64,000 bases of DNA from Acidobacteriota bacterium (GTDB lineage: Bacteria; Acidobacteriota; Vicinamibacteria; Marinacidobacterales; Marinacidobacteraceae). This document shows, piece by piece, positions 43,893 through 52,498 of the stretch. The notes below the pieces were generated by a model. The model had not been told where the DNA came from. It did no database searches and worked only from the letters and a program-made list of their open reading frames with translations. The DNA is taken from positions 1 to 64,000 of the forward strand of contig JAJDVI010000032.1 in the NCBI GenBank assembly GCA_022826195.1. The letters run 5' to 3'. Numbering within the stretch: position 1 is the stretch's first letter; each line of letters starts with the position of its first letter. Made by a program: the position numbers and the translations under genes.

Positions 43893-46800
43893 ATGCAAGA
43901 AGCGGCGTTCGAGGCCGGACAGCAAGTTCGTCTCAAGCAAGATCCGGGTCGGATCGGGGTCGTCACCAAGAAGATCCGCGACTACGGCGGCGCACGGCGC
44001 CTCTTCGTCAGGTTTGCGAATGGCGGGCAGTACGTGCCGGAAGACCAGCTCGAAGAGATTGGGCCCGAGGGCGACGATCCGCTCGACCTGCTCGAGCGTG
44101 GCCGGCTCGGCGACGCAGCGGACTTGCGGCGCGCGGTGACGCACGCCCGCCTTACCGGGCGGCTCGCCGACGTGATCTACAGCATGGACACGACGGGTAC
44201 CGATTTTTATGCCCATCAGTTCAAGCCGATCGTCAAGCTCATGAATTCGGTGAGCCGCGGCATCCTGATCGCCGATGAGGTCGGACTCGGAAAGACGATC
44301 GAAGCCGGCCTCCTCTGGACGGAACTACGCACTCGCTTCGACTTTCGTCGCCTGTTGGTGCTCTGTCCGCCGACACTGCGGCAGAAGTGGAAACGCGAAC
44401 TTCGTCAGCGCTTCGGTGTCACTGCAGACGTGCTGGACGCCGCCGGAACGCTGGAACGCCTTCGACAGGCGCCGGATGGCGGCCCTTCCTCGGGCTTCGC
44501 CATTATCGGCAGTTTGAACGGATTGCGCCCGAACAGAGGGTGGAACAAGGACGACGCCGAACAGACTACTGGAGCGTCGTCCCGGCTAGCCCGTTTCATG
44601 GAGGCCCGGAGGGAGCACGACCCTCTCGTCGACATGTGCATCATCGACGAGGCGCACCATCTGCGGAATCGCGCGACGATGACATCTGAGCTGGGCCGGC
44701 TCGCTCGGTCCATTTCTGACTTCATCGTGCTGCTGTCTGCGACGCCGATCCACCTGAAGAGTGGCGATCTCTATGAACTGCTACACCTGCTCGACGAGAA
44801 CACGTTTCAGCGCGAGCAGTCGTTCGACGACATTTTGGAGGCGAACGGTCCGCTGGTGCGCGCCCGCCAGCTGATCCTGGATCCGCGCGATGTTCCGGCC
44901 GCGGAAACGAGTGCGGCCGTGGAGCAGGAGTTGCGACGCGCCTACCAGCACCGATTGCTGGCGGAGAGCCGGCAATTGGCGGCGCTGATTGAGGAACAGG
45001 TGTGGCTCGGGGACCTGAAGCAGCCCGACGTGCGAGCGCGTCTGGGAGAACGGCTGGATCGCGTGAATCTGCTTGGTCACGTGGTAACTCGGACGCGGAA
45101 GCGCGATGTCGAAGAGCGGCGAGTGGTTCGCGACGTCAACGCACTCGATGTTCAGCTAAGTGGTCCGGAACGGGACTTCTACGAGCGAGTGACGGAGTGT
45201 GTCCGCGATTACTGCATGCAGCGTGATGCGCATGAAGGGTTTCTCCTGACGACGCCACAGCGCCAGATGTCCAGCTCCATGCCAGCCGCTCTTCAGTTTT
45301 GGCAACAGGGTGGGGTGCTCGAAGAGGAAGAGGACTCGGATGATGCGGAGCACGATGATCCGAACCTGCGAGCCGAGCTGAGGAAGCGCGCCTCGGAACT
45401 GGGTGACTCCTTACTCTTGTGGCGTCAAGATAGCAAGTATTCGATGCTCCTCGCGCAGCTTCGATCGCTGTTCGAAAGTGAGCCTGCAACCAAGGTCGTG
45501 TTGTTCTCGTATTTTCGTGCGACGCTGAGCTATCTACATCAGCGCCTTGGCGAGGATGGCATCCGGTCGATCAAGATGCACGGGGGGCACAAGGACAAGG
45601 ACCGGATCGTGGATGGTTTCCGGGAGTCACCGGACCTCCCCGTTCTGCTGTCGTCGGAGGTCGGTAGCGAGGGTATAGACCTTCAGTTCGCCCGTATCGT
45701 CATCAACTACGATCTTCCCTGGAATCCGATGCGGGTAGAACAGCGGATCGGTCGCATTGACAGGCTCGGTCAGCAAGCCGAGAAGATTCATGTTTGGAAC
45801 CTGTTCTACGAAAACACGATCGATGATCGGATCTACCGCCGTCTGTTCGAGCGGCTCGGCGTCTTTGAGGGTGCCTTGGGCGGTCTCGAGACGGTTCTGG
45901 GTGATCGAATTCGGGAGTTGAGGCGGGACTTGTTCAGTAAACGCCTGACGCCCGAGCAGGAATCGGCGAGGATCGAGCAAACCGCGTTGGCACTCGAAAC
46001 CCGACAACTTGAGGAGACGCGACTGGAGCACGAGGCGGCTCACCTCACGGCGTATGGTGACTACATTCTGCGCCAGGTGAAGGCCGCGCGAGAACTTCAC
46101 CGTTCCATTTCGGCGCAAGATCTACGGTCGTACGTCACGGACTACTTCGACGTCCACTACACTGGCTCCGAGTTTCGACAGGTCACTGCTGATGGCACGC
46201 GGTTCGATGTCGACCTCTCCGTCGACGCGCGACGTGACTTCGCGGCGTATCTCAGAAACCACCGGGTACCGGAACAGAGCCGGCTCGCTGGTTACGCTGT
46301 CCGACATGTGCGTTGTCGGTTCGAAAACACCGCCGTACCGGATCTCAGGGGTCGCGAAGAGGTGATCAGCCAATTCCACCCGTTGGTACGGTTCGTGTCC
46401 GAACGTCTCAGTGCACCCGACGAGCAGCGGCGCCCAGCAGTGGCCATACGCTTGGCCGTCGACGATCTGGAGGTTGCGGTGGAGCCGGGCCTGTACGCGT
46501 TTTCGGTGCTGCGATGGTCCGTGCGCGGATTGCGTGACATGGAACGGCTCGACTACGCGGCGGCGGCGGTCGGGGAGGGAAAGACCCCGCTCCAGCCTGT
46601 AGAGGCAGAACAGCTCATTGCGGCCGCGGTCAATCGCGGAATGGCGTGGCCAGGCGCTCGTAGCTCGACGCAGTTGAGTCTGATCGTGGAATCGGTGATT
46701 GCGATCGGCGGCGCCCAAGAGTCGAGGTTCAAGAGTTACGTCAAGGATCTCCGCGCGGAGAACGCCGACCGCGCGAGCGTCCAGGAACGAATTCTCGACG

Positions 46801-47030
46801 AGCGCTATCGGACGCAGCGAAGCGGGCTCGAGGATCTGCTCGAGAGATATCGCCGAGAAGGGCGGACACGCGCCTTCTCGCTCACCGAGGGGAGGCTGCG
46901 AGCGCTCGAGATTCGCACCAAGCGACAGCGGCGGGACATTGAGGATCGCCGCGAAATCCGGTCCTCTCTCCCGGTGCCTGTCTGTCTGGGTGTCATCAAC
47001 GTCACGGCGGCAGGAAGAGCCGCGGCATGA
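43893..47030 (+). CDS. SNF2-family helicase/ATPase, candidate defence protein
   Basis: This large SNF2/RapA-like translocase has about 1045 residues from the ATG at 43893. TTG 43848 and GTG 43875 are in-frame alternatives and no ribosome-binding site decides between them. The N-terminus has a small beta domain (QQVRLKQDPGRIGVVTKKI). ATPase motifs follow: DEVGLGKTIEAG (Walker A), CIIDEAHHLRN (DEAH), LLSATPIH, and a second RecA domain with VVLFSYFRATLSYLH, SSEVGSEGIDLQFARIVINY and VEQRIGRIDRLGQ. The last 400 residues are helical with no family I recognise. Codon use and GC are unlike the neighbouring genes. The next gene overlaps by 4 bp, so the two products probably work together. Confidence 0.85.
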   Translation: MQEAAFEAGQQVRLKQDPGRIGVVTKKIRDYGGARRLFVRFANGGQYVPEDQLEEIGPEGDDPLDLLERGRLGDAADLRRAVTHARLTGRLADVIYSMDTTGTDFYAHQFKPIVKLMNSVSRGILIADEVGLGKTIEAGLLWTELRTRFDFRRLLVLCPPTLRQKWKRELRQRFGVTADVLDAAGTLERLRQAPDGGPSSGFAIIGSLNGLRPNRGWNKDDAEQTTGASSRLARFMEARREHDPLVDMCIIDEAHHLRNRATMTSELGRLARSISDFIVLLSATPIHLKSGDLYELLHLLDENTFQREQSFDDILEANGPLVRARQLILDPRDVPAAETSAAVEQELRRAYQHRLLAESRQLAALIEEQVWLGDLKQPDVRARLGERLDRVNLLGHVVTRTRKRDVEERRVVRDVNALDVQLSGPERDFYERVTECVRDYCMQRDAHEGFLLTTPQRQMSSSMPAALQFWQQGGVLEEEEDSDDAEHDDPNLRAELRKRASELGDSLLLWRQDSKYSMLLAQLRSLFESEPATKVVLFSYFRATLSYLHQRLGEDGIRSIKMHGGHKDKDRIVDGFRESPDLPVLLSSEVGSEGIDLQFARIVINYDLPWNPMRVEQRIGRIDRLGQQAEKIHVWNLFYENTIDDRIYRRLFERLGVFEGALGGLETVLGDRIRELRRDLFSKRLTPEQESARIEQTALALETRQLEETRLEHEAAHLTAYGDYILRQVKAARELHRSISAQDLRSYVTDYFDVHYTGSEFRQVTADGTRFDVDLSVDARRDFAAYLRNHRVPEQSRLAGYAVRHVRCRFENTAVPDLRGREEVISQFHPLVRFVSERLSAPDEQRRPAVAIRLAVDDLEVAVEPGLYAFSVLRWSVRGLRDMERLDYAAAAVGEGKTPLQPVEAEQLIAAAVNRGMAWPGARSSTQLSLIVESVIAIGGAQESRFKSYVKDLRAENADRASVQERILDERYRTQRSGLEDLLERYRREGRTRAFSLTEGRLRALEIRTKRQRRDIEDRREIRSSLPVPVCLGVINVTAAGRAAA

Positions 47031-48490
47031 CGTGGCGGCGCCGGCTTCGGCGGCTCGTTGAGTGGGTTCGGCACCGCAGCCCGGGGAAGCCGCCATCTGA
47101 CGCGACCGTCGCCGCCGACCCCGCGTCTGCTTCGCCGGAACCGCTTCAAGCCCCCGCCGTGGCGGACCCGGCGACGCAATTCGCCGGGGCTACTGGAGAC
47201 GTCATAGATCTCGTCGTAGGCCTCGATTTCGGTACTTCCTGCACCAAGGCCGTTGTACGGAGTCCTTTCGCGTTCAGAGCCCGTGCGACGGCCGTTCGCT
47301 GGCGCAGTGGAACCGCGGAGAGCCCTTATCTGCTGCCCACTGTGCTCTACGAGACGAATGCCGGCTTCGAGCTAGACCCCAGCGACGCAACACGCGAAAC
47401 GCACACGAGCCTCAAGGTCGCCTTGATGAACAACCCTCGGTCACGGGATGCCCGCGTTCGGGCAGCCGTCTATCTCGGGTTGGCCCTGCGGTCTGCAAGG
47501 CGGTGGTTTCTCCATAGCGAGCGCGACGCCTACGGGGATGCTCATCTCCGGTGGGCGGTGAACTTGGGAATACCGTCGGCCGGATACGATGACGAGCCGG
47601 TACGCGAGGCATTCCGTGCAGTGGCGGGCGCCGCTTGGCAGCTCTCACTCCGCCAAGCACCCCCGACTTTCGACGAAGCAGCCGACGCGGTTTCGGAAGC
47701 GGAGAAGCAAACGCACGCCGGAGAGCCGATCAACGTCGTTCCCGAGATTGCGGCGGAGGTTGCTGGGTACGCGCGTTCCAAGCATCGGCGGGAGGGCCTA
47801 CACGTGATGTTCGACGTTGGGGCTTCCACGATCGATATCTGCGGCTTCGTCCTGCACTCCGACGAGCCCCAGAACGGAGACCGGTACAGTTTGCTCACTG
47901 CGCTTGTGCAACGACTGGGATTGCATGAACTTCATTCGCGGCGGCGGAGGGTTGTGGAGGATGCAGACGAACGACTGTGTCCGGGTGCCGCTACGGTGCC
48001 GAGTCCGATGGGAGCGATTCCGGATGCGGGGAGGTCGTATGTGGACGATCCGGAGCAATCCCTGCGGGCCGTGTTGGACGGAGTGGACCGGACGTACACA
48101 AACGAGTGCAAGGCGGCAATCTTGACCGTTCTGGTGGATCTCCGGCAGCGGAGGGATCCGAACGCGCCGCTCTGGACGTCTGGACTCCCGGTGTTTGTGG
48201 GCGGCGGCGGCGGTCGCTTCGGGCTGGTGAAGAAGGCCCTGGACTCGTCTCACTGGTATCTGGTCGAGCACGTCGTGAAGCAAGGCATCAACCAAAGGCG
48301 GTTGCCAGAGCTTGCCCTATCGAATTCGGACGATGTTCCCGAGGACATGACTGGTCGCCTGGATGTCGCGTTCGGCCTCAGCTTGGAGCGGTTTGACATC
48401 GGCGAGATTGTCCCGCCTCACCGCATCGAGGACGTGCCGGAAATGCCTGTGCGCCCCAAGCGCGACGCAGTGGGCAAGGAGCAGGTTTGA
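47027..48490 (+). CDS. Hsp70/actin-fold ATPase partner of the SNF2 helicase
   Basis: This 487-residue protein has the three nucleotide-binding signatures of the actin/Hsp70 ATPase fold. Phosphate 1 is VVGLDFGTSCTKAVV (about 63-77), phosphate 2 is HVMFDVGASTIDICGF (about 263-278), and the adenosine motif is PVFVGGGGGRFGLVKKAL (about 388-405). It lacks the Hsp70 substrate-binding domain, ending soon after the ATPase core. The N-terminus is a basic helix followed by a Pro/Ala-rich linker. The ATG overlaps the helicase stop (ATGA), giving strict translational coupling. The function is unknown; it may sense or gate the helicase. Confidence 0.8.
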   Translation: MTWRRRLRRLVEWVRHRSPGKPPSDATVAADPASASPEPLQAPAVADPATQFAGATGDVIDLVVGLDFGTSCTKAVVRSPFAFRARATAVRWRSGTAESPYLLPTVLYETNAGFELDPSDATRETHTSLKVALMNNPRSRDARVRAAVYLGLALRSARRWFLHSERDAYGDAHLRWAVNLGIPSAGYDDEPVREAFRAVAGAAWQLSLRQAPPTFDEAADAVSEAEKQTHAGEPINVVPEIAAEVAGYARSKHRREGLHVMFDVGASTIDICGFVLHSDEPQNGDRYSLLTALVQRLGLHELHSRRRRVVEDADERLCPGAATVPSPMGAIPDAGRSYVDDPEQSLRAVLDGVDRTYTNECKAAILTVLVDLRQRRDPNAPLWTSGLPVFVGGGGGRFGLVKKALDSSHWYLVEHVVKQGINQRRLPELALSNSDDVPEDMTGRLDVAFGLSLERFDIGEIVPPHRIEDVPEMPVRPKRDAVGKEQV

Positions 48491-48600
48491 GGGTTGCGGC
48501 CGCGGAGAGTCGGCGCAAGCCGCCCGGGATGCTCGTGACCTGCAAGCGAGTGTCGCGGCCAGCCTGAGAGCCGAGGGATGCGCGTGGAAGCGCCCTTCGC

Positions 48601-48606
48601 TACAAT
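48601..48606 (+). promoter_or_regulatory. Candidate -10 box for the trp operon
   Basis: TACAAT in the context GCTACAATCCCGCGCCC ends 9 bp before the leader-peptide ATG. Transcription would therefore begin at or just before the ATG, making the leader nearly leaderless. The same TANAATCCCGCGCC string precedes the Rieske gene at 55273. Confidence 0.55.
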
Positions 48607-48615
48607 CCCGCGCCC

Positions 48616-48720
48616 ATGACGCTCAGCGAGTCAGCCCGATCGCGCCAATCCCGGCATTGGCTGTGGCGATGGCGATTTTGCATTAGGCCGGGCTCGTCTC
48701 GCGTCCGTTCGATCCACTGA
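48616..48720 (+). CDS. trpL: trp leader peptide with three clustered Trp codons
   Basis: This 34-residue frame (MTLSESARSRQSRH, then WLWRWRFC) has TGG at codons 15, 17 and 19. Three Trp in five residues upstream of trpDCFBA is the hallmark of a ribosome-mediated trp attenuator: when charged tRNA-Trp is scarce, the ribosome stalls there. The three codons (48658-48672) lie in the loop of a stem formed by CCCGGC (48650-48655) and GCCGGG (48687-48692), so stalling would melt that stem. It is short enough to be overlooked by gene callers. No U-tract terminator follows, so control could be on trpD translation instead. Confidence 0.7.
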   Translation: MTLSESARSRQSRHWLWRWRFCIRPGSSRVRSIH

Positions 48721-48728
48721 TTGCGGCG

Positions 48729-48755
48729 GGAGGCGGCCCGACCCGGGACGCCTCC
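48729..48755 (+). promoter_or_regulatory. Candidate attenuator hairpin downstream of trpL
   Basis: GGAGGCG (48729-48735) pairs perfectly with CGCCTCC (48749-48755) around a 13-nt loop containing ACCCGGGA. That loop (CCCGG) is complementary to the CCGGG of the upstream stem at 48688-48692, so the two structures can exclude each other. The partner of trpD's GGAGCC (48847-48852) may be GGCTTC at 48796-48801. There is no run of U, so termination is not shown. Confidence 0.5.
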
Positions 48756-48858
48756 GGACGACGGCGCGCGAGGGTGCTTGAGGGCGCCCGCCAAAGGCTT
48801 CGAGGTTCCCGGTTCGGGACGCGCTGACCGTCACTCACCCCACCAAGGAGCCACCCCC

Positions 48859-49890
48859 GTGATCGCCCCCCTCCTCGAAACCCTGCTCTCCGGCGAGGCC
48901 GCCGATTCCGGTGCGCTGGAGACGGCGCTCCACCGGATCCTGGCCGGAGAGGCCGATGTCGCCCAGACGGCGGGACTGCTCGTCGCTCTCCGGATCAACG
49001 AGCCCGACGCCGCCACGCTGGCCGCCTGCGCCCGCGCGCTCCGGGGTCACCGCAAGGCCGTCATGTCCCAGGTGCGGCCGCTGGTGGACACGTGCGGGAC
49101 CGGTGGCGACAAGAGCGGCACCTTCAACATCTCCACCGCCTCGGCGCTGGTGGTCGCGGCCGCCGGCGGCGCGGTGGCCAAACACGGCAACCGCAGCGTC
49201 TCGTCCATCACCGGCAGCGCCGACGTGCTGGAGGCGTGTGGAGCGCCCCTCCACCTCGAGCCCGGTCAGGCGTCGCGGATCCTGGACTCCACGGGCTTCG
49301 TCTTCCTGTTCGCGCCCGCCTTCCACCCCGCCATGGCCCACGTCGGGCCGGCGCGCCGGGCGCTCGGGATCCGCACCCTCTTCAACGTCCTCGGCCCGCT
49401 CGCGAATCCGGCGCTCGCCGACCGCCAGTTGATCGGTGTCTACGATCCGTCGCTGACCGAGACCGTTGCGGGCGCGCTCGCCGAACTCGGGTCGGCCTCG
49501 GCGCTCGTCGTGCACTGCGAGGGGTTGGACGAGATCGGCCTCCATGCCACGACCCGGGGCCACGCGCTGAACGACGGAAAGGTGACGCCGGTCGAGATCC
49601 GGGTCTCCGAACTGGGACTCCGCGAAGCCTCGATCGAGGAGCTGCGCGGGGGCGCCACCTCGCAGAACGAGGAGATCCTGCGCGCCGTGCTCTCCGGAGA
49701 GGACGAGGGACCGAAGCGGGACGTGGTCGCCGCGAACGCGGGCGCCGCCCTCACCGTCGCCGGGCTCGCGCCGGACCTGCAGGCCGGCGTGAAGACCGCC
49801 CTCGAGACCCTGGCGTCGGGCCGCGCGCTGCGCACGCTGGAACGCTACGTGGAGACCAGCATGCGGATGACGGGAATGAATGTCGCGTGA
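48859..49890 (+). CDS. trpD: Anthranilate phosphoribosyltransferase
   Basis: This enzyme joins anthranilate to PRPP, the second committed step of tryptophan synthesis. I start at GTG 48859 with AAGGAG 8 nt upstream; the longer frame begins in the leader. The 343 residues include the PRPP/Mg motif VDTCGTGGDKSGTFNISTA, KHGNRSVSSITGSADVLE, FAPAFHPAMAHVGPARRALG and RTLFNVLGPLANP, all intact. trpE and trpG are not in the window. Its stop overlaps the trpC GTG. Confidence 0.95.
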   Translation: MIAPLLETLLSGEAADSGALETALHRILAGEADVAQTAGLLVALRINEPDAATLAACARALRGHRKAVMSQVRPLVDTCGTGGDKSGTFNISTASALVVAAAGGAVAKHGNRSVSSITGSADVLEACGAPLHLEPGQASRILDSTGFVFLFAPAFHPAMAHVGPARRALGIRTLFNVLGPLANPALADRQLIGVYDPSLTETVAGALAELGSASALVVHCEGLDEIGLHATTRGHALNDGKVTPVEIRVSELGLREASIEELRGGATSQNEEILRAVLSGEDEGPKRDVVAANAGAALTVAGLAPDLQAGVKTALETLASGRALRTLERYVETSMRMTGMNVA

Positions 49891-50663
49891 CCGCAGGGGT
49901 ACTCGAGGGACTCGTCCGGGCCGCCGGGGCGCGAGCGGAGCGGCTCGCGGCCGGTCCGGCGCCCGGCGCGCCTGAGCGTCCGGCCCCTTCCTTCCGGGAC
50001 GCGATCGCCGGGCGGGATCCGCTCGCGGTGATCGCCGAGTTCAAGCGGAAGAGCCCGAGCGCCGGGGCGATCCGCGACGACGATCCCGGCGCCCGGGCGC
50101 TGGCGTACCGGGAGGCCGGCGCCTCGGCCGTTTCGGTGCTGACCGACCCGGACGCCTTCGGGGGATCCCTCGAGGACCTGCGGGCGGCCTCGGCGGCCTC
50201 CGGCCTTCCCATCCTCATGAAGGACTTCATCGTGGACCCGGTGCAGATCCGGGCGGGCTGGGCGGCGGGAGCGTCCGCGGTGCTGCTCATCGTCCGCTGC
50301 CTGGACGACGCCCGGATGCGTCATCTCTACCGGGAAGCGCGCTCGCTGGGGCTCGACACCCTGGTCGAGGTGCACGATGCGGCGGAACTGGAGCGCGGCC
50401 TGGCGCTCGAGGACGCCATCGTGGGGATCAACAACCGGGACCTCGACACGCTGCGGACGGACCGCCGCCGCGCCCGCGAGCTTCTTCCCCGGGTTCCGGC
50501 CGGGCGGATCGCGGTCGCCGAGAGCGGGTACCTCGAGCCGGAGCACCTGGCGGAGCTGCGGGGGCGGGCGGACGCGGTGCTCATCGGGACGGCGCTGATG
50601 CGCGCCGCCGATCCTTCGGCATTCCTCCGGGCCGCCACCGAACCCGTGCCGGCTGGCGTCTAG
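49887..50663 (+). CDS. trpC: Indole-3-glycerol-phosphate synthase
   Basis: This TIM-barrel enzyme closes the indole ring from carboxyphenylaminodeoxyribulose phosphate. From the GTG overlapping trpD's stop it has 258 residues. The signature VIAEFKRKSPSAGAI carries the catalytic Lys. LMKDFIVDPVQIRAGWAAGASAVLLI, TLVEVHDAAELERGL, IVGINNRDLDTLRTD and AVAESGYLEPEHL follow the family order. It is separate from trpF, which follows 18 bp later. Confidence 0.95.
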   Translation: MTAGVLEGLVRAAGARAERLAAGPAPGAPERPAPSFRDAIAGRDPLAVIAEFKRKSPSAGAIRDDDPGARALAYREAGASAVSVLTDPDAFGGSLEDLRAASAASGLPILMKDFIVDPVQIRAGWAAGASAVLLIVRCLDDARMRHLYREARSLGLDTLVEVHDAAELERGLALEDAIVGINNRDLDTLRTDRRRARELLPRVPAGRIAVAESGYLEPEHLAELRGRADAVLIGTALMRAADPSAFLRAATEPVPAGV

Positions 50664-50681
50664 GGGGCGCCGGCGCGCGTC

Positions 50682-51305
50682 GTGGAGATCAAGATCTGCG
50701 GCCTCCGGAGGCCGGAGGACGCCCGTCTGGCGGTGCGGCTCGGAGCCCGGTGGATCGGGGTGGTCCGGGCTCCGGACTCCCCGCGCTCGGCAACGCTCGA
50801 AGAGGCCCGCCAGGTGATCGCGGCCGCCCGCGAGGTCGATCCGGAGGTGCGCCCGGTGCTCGCGACCGGGAGGCGGACCCGGGACGAGGTCGCCTCGGAC
50901 GCGTTCGCGCTGGGAGTGGATCGGGTCCAGCCCCACGGTCTCTCCGAAGCCGGGGTCCGGACGCTGACCGAAGCCGGCCTCATCGTGCACCGGGTCGTGA
51001 CCGTGCCCGAGACCGCGGCCCGGCTTCCGGACTTCGAGCCCCCCGCAGCCGACGACGGGCCGCTCGTGTTCGACGTGGGTGGCGGCGGCAGCGGCCGGGC
51101 CTTCGACTGGCGCATCCTCGGGGAGCGTGCGCCCGGGCGGGCGTTCATCGCGGGAGGCCTGCGGCCCGAGAACATCGGCCGGCTGCTTCCCTACCGGCCC
51201 TGGGGCGTGGACGTCTCGAGCGGGATCGAGTCGTCGCCCGGCGTCAAGGACCCCGAGCGGCTGCGGCGGTTCTTCGACCTGCTGCGGCCGGTGGCCGTGT
51301 CATGA
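50682..51305 (+). CDS. trpF: Phosphoribosylanthranilate isomerase
   Basis: This small TIM barrel catalyses the Amadori rearrangement before TrpC. The 207-residue product starts at GTG 50682, giving VEIKICGLRRPEDARLAVRLGA, where Cys6 is the catalytic base region. Later blocks are PRSATLEEARQVI, VDRVQPHGLSEAG, LVFDVGGGGSGRAFDW and AGGLRPENIGRLL, ending GVDVSSGIESSPGVKDPERLRRF. It overlaps trpB (ATGA). Confidence 0.93.
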   Translation: MEIKICGLRRPEDARLAVRLGARWIGVVRAPDSPRSATLEEARQVIAAAREVDPEVRPVLATGRRTRDEVASDAFALGVDRVQPHGLSEAGVRTLTEAGLIVHRVVTVPETAARLPDFEPPAADDGPLVFDVGGGGSGRAFDWRILGERAPGRAFIAGGLRPENIGRLLPYRPWGVDVSSGIESSPGVKDPERLRRFFDLLRPVAVS

Positions 51306-52498
51306 CGTCCTCGCTCCGCCCCCGCCAGGGCGCGTTCGGCTCCTTCGGAGGGCGTTTCGCTCCGGAACTCCTCACCCCCGCGCTCGAGGAACTGGAGACG
51401 GCCCGGCGGGAGATCCTCCCCACGAGGACGTTCCGGGACGAGCTGGACCGCGAGGCGCGCGCCTGGGTAGGGCGGCCGACGCCCCTCACGAGCGCCCCGC
51501 GGTTCTCCGCGCGGGCCGGCCTCGAAACCGTCTTCAAGCGCGAGGACCTGCTCCACGGCGGAGCCCACAAGGCGAACAACGTGCTGGGACAGGCGCTCCT
51601 GGCGCGGCACATGGGCAAGACCCGGCTGATCGCGGAGACCGGCGCCGGACAGCACGGGACCGCCACCGCGATGATCGCCGCCCGTTTCGGAATGGAGGCG
51701 GTGATCTACATGGGGGAGAAGGACATGGAGCGCCAGGCCCCCAACGTGAAGCGGATGGAGCTCTGCGGCGCCGAGGTGATCCCCGTGACCGCGGGCGCCC
51801 GCACCCTCAAGGACGCGATCAACGAGGCGCTCCGCGACTGGACGGCGAGCCTGTCCACCACCCACTACCTGCTCGGGACCGCCGCGGGACCGCATCCCTT
51901 CCCGCGGCTGGTGCGGGATTTCCAGGCGGTCATCGGCCGCGAGGCGAAGCGGCAGTGGCGGCGCGAGTTCGGCGGGCTCCCCGACGTGGTGGTGGCGTGC
52001 GTGGGCGGCGGCAGCAACGCCATCGGCATCTTCCACGCCTTCGTGCCCGAGAAGCGGGTGCGGCTCTTCGGCGTCGAGCCCGGCGGAGCGGGACTGGACA
52101 GCGGCCGCCACGGGGCCACCCTGGTCCGTGGAACGCCCGGCCTGCTCCACGGGGCCCGCACCATGATCCTGCAGGACGACGAAGGACAGATCCTCGAACC
52201 GCACAGCATCTCGGCCGGACTCGACTACCCCGGCGTCGGCCCCGAGCACGCCCATCTCCAGGAGACCGGCCGGGCCCGCTACGTGGCCGCCACCGACGAG
52301 GAAGCGCTGGCGGCCTTCGAGGTGCTGTCGGCCACCGAAGGCATCGTGCCCGCCTTCGAGCCGTCGCACGCGCTCGCGTTCGTGCTGCGCGCCCGGGAGT
52401 CGGGAGAGATCCCCGCCGGGGCGCGGGTGCTCCTGAACCTCTGCGGCCGGGGCGACAAGGACCTCGAGACCTACTTCGCGCTGGGCCGGTCCTCATGA
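51302..52498 (+). CDS. trpB: Tryptophan synthase beta chain
   Basis: This PLP enzyme condenses indole with serine. The ATG at 51302 overlaps the trpF stop and yields 398 residues. The PLP lysine lies in EDLLHGGAHKANNVLGQALLA, followed by ETGAGQHGTATAMIAARFGM and the PLP-phosphate loop VVACVGGGSNAIGIFHAF. EGIVPAFEPSHALAF and LNLCGRGDKDLETY complete it. It is the TrpB1 type that pairs with TrpA, encoded next. Confidence 0.96.
   Translation: MTSSLRPRQGAFGSFGGRFAPELLTPALEELETARREILPTRTFRDELDREARAWVGRPTPLTSAPRFSARAGLETVFKREDLLHGGAHKANNVLGQALLARHMGKTRLIAETGAGQHGTATAMIAARFGMEAVIYMGEKDMERQAPNVKRMELCGAEVIPVTAGARTLKDAINEALRDWTASLSTTHYLLGTAAGPHPFPRLVRDFQAVIGREAKRQWRREFGGLPDVVVACVGGGSNAIGIFHAFVPEKRVRLFGVEPGGAGLDSGRHGATLVRGTPGLLHGARTMILQDDEGQILEPHSISAGLDYPGVGPEHAHLQETGRARYVAATDEEALAAFEVLSATEGIVPAFEPSHALAFVLRARESGEIPAGARVLLNLCGRGDKDLETYFALGRSS

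Larger units (their letters stand above)
48491..48858. other. trp operon leader region
   Basis: These 368 bp lie between the SNF2/Hsp70 module and trpD. They contain a TACAAT promoter box, a 34-codon Trp-rich leader ORF, hairpins able to compete with one another, and the trpD ribosome-binding site AAGGAG at 48845-48850. Each is listed separately. The first 110 bp show nothing clear. Confidence 0.65.
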
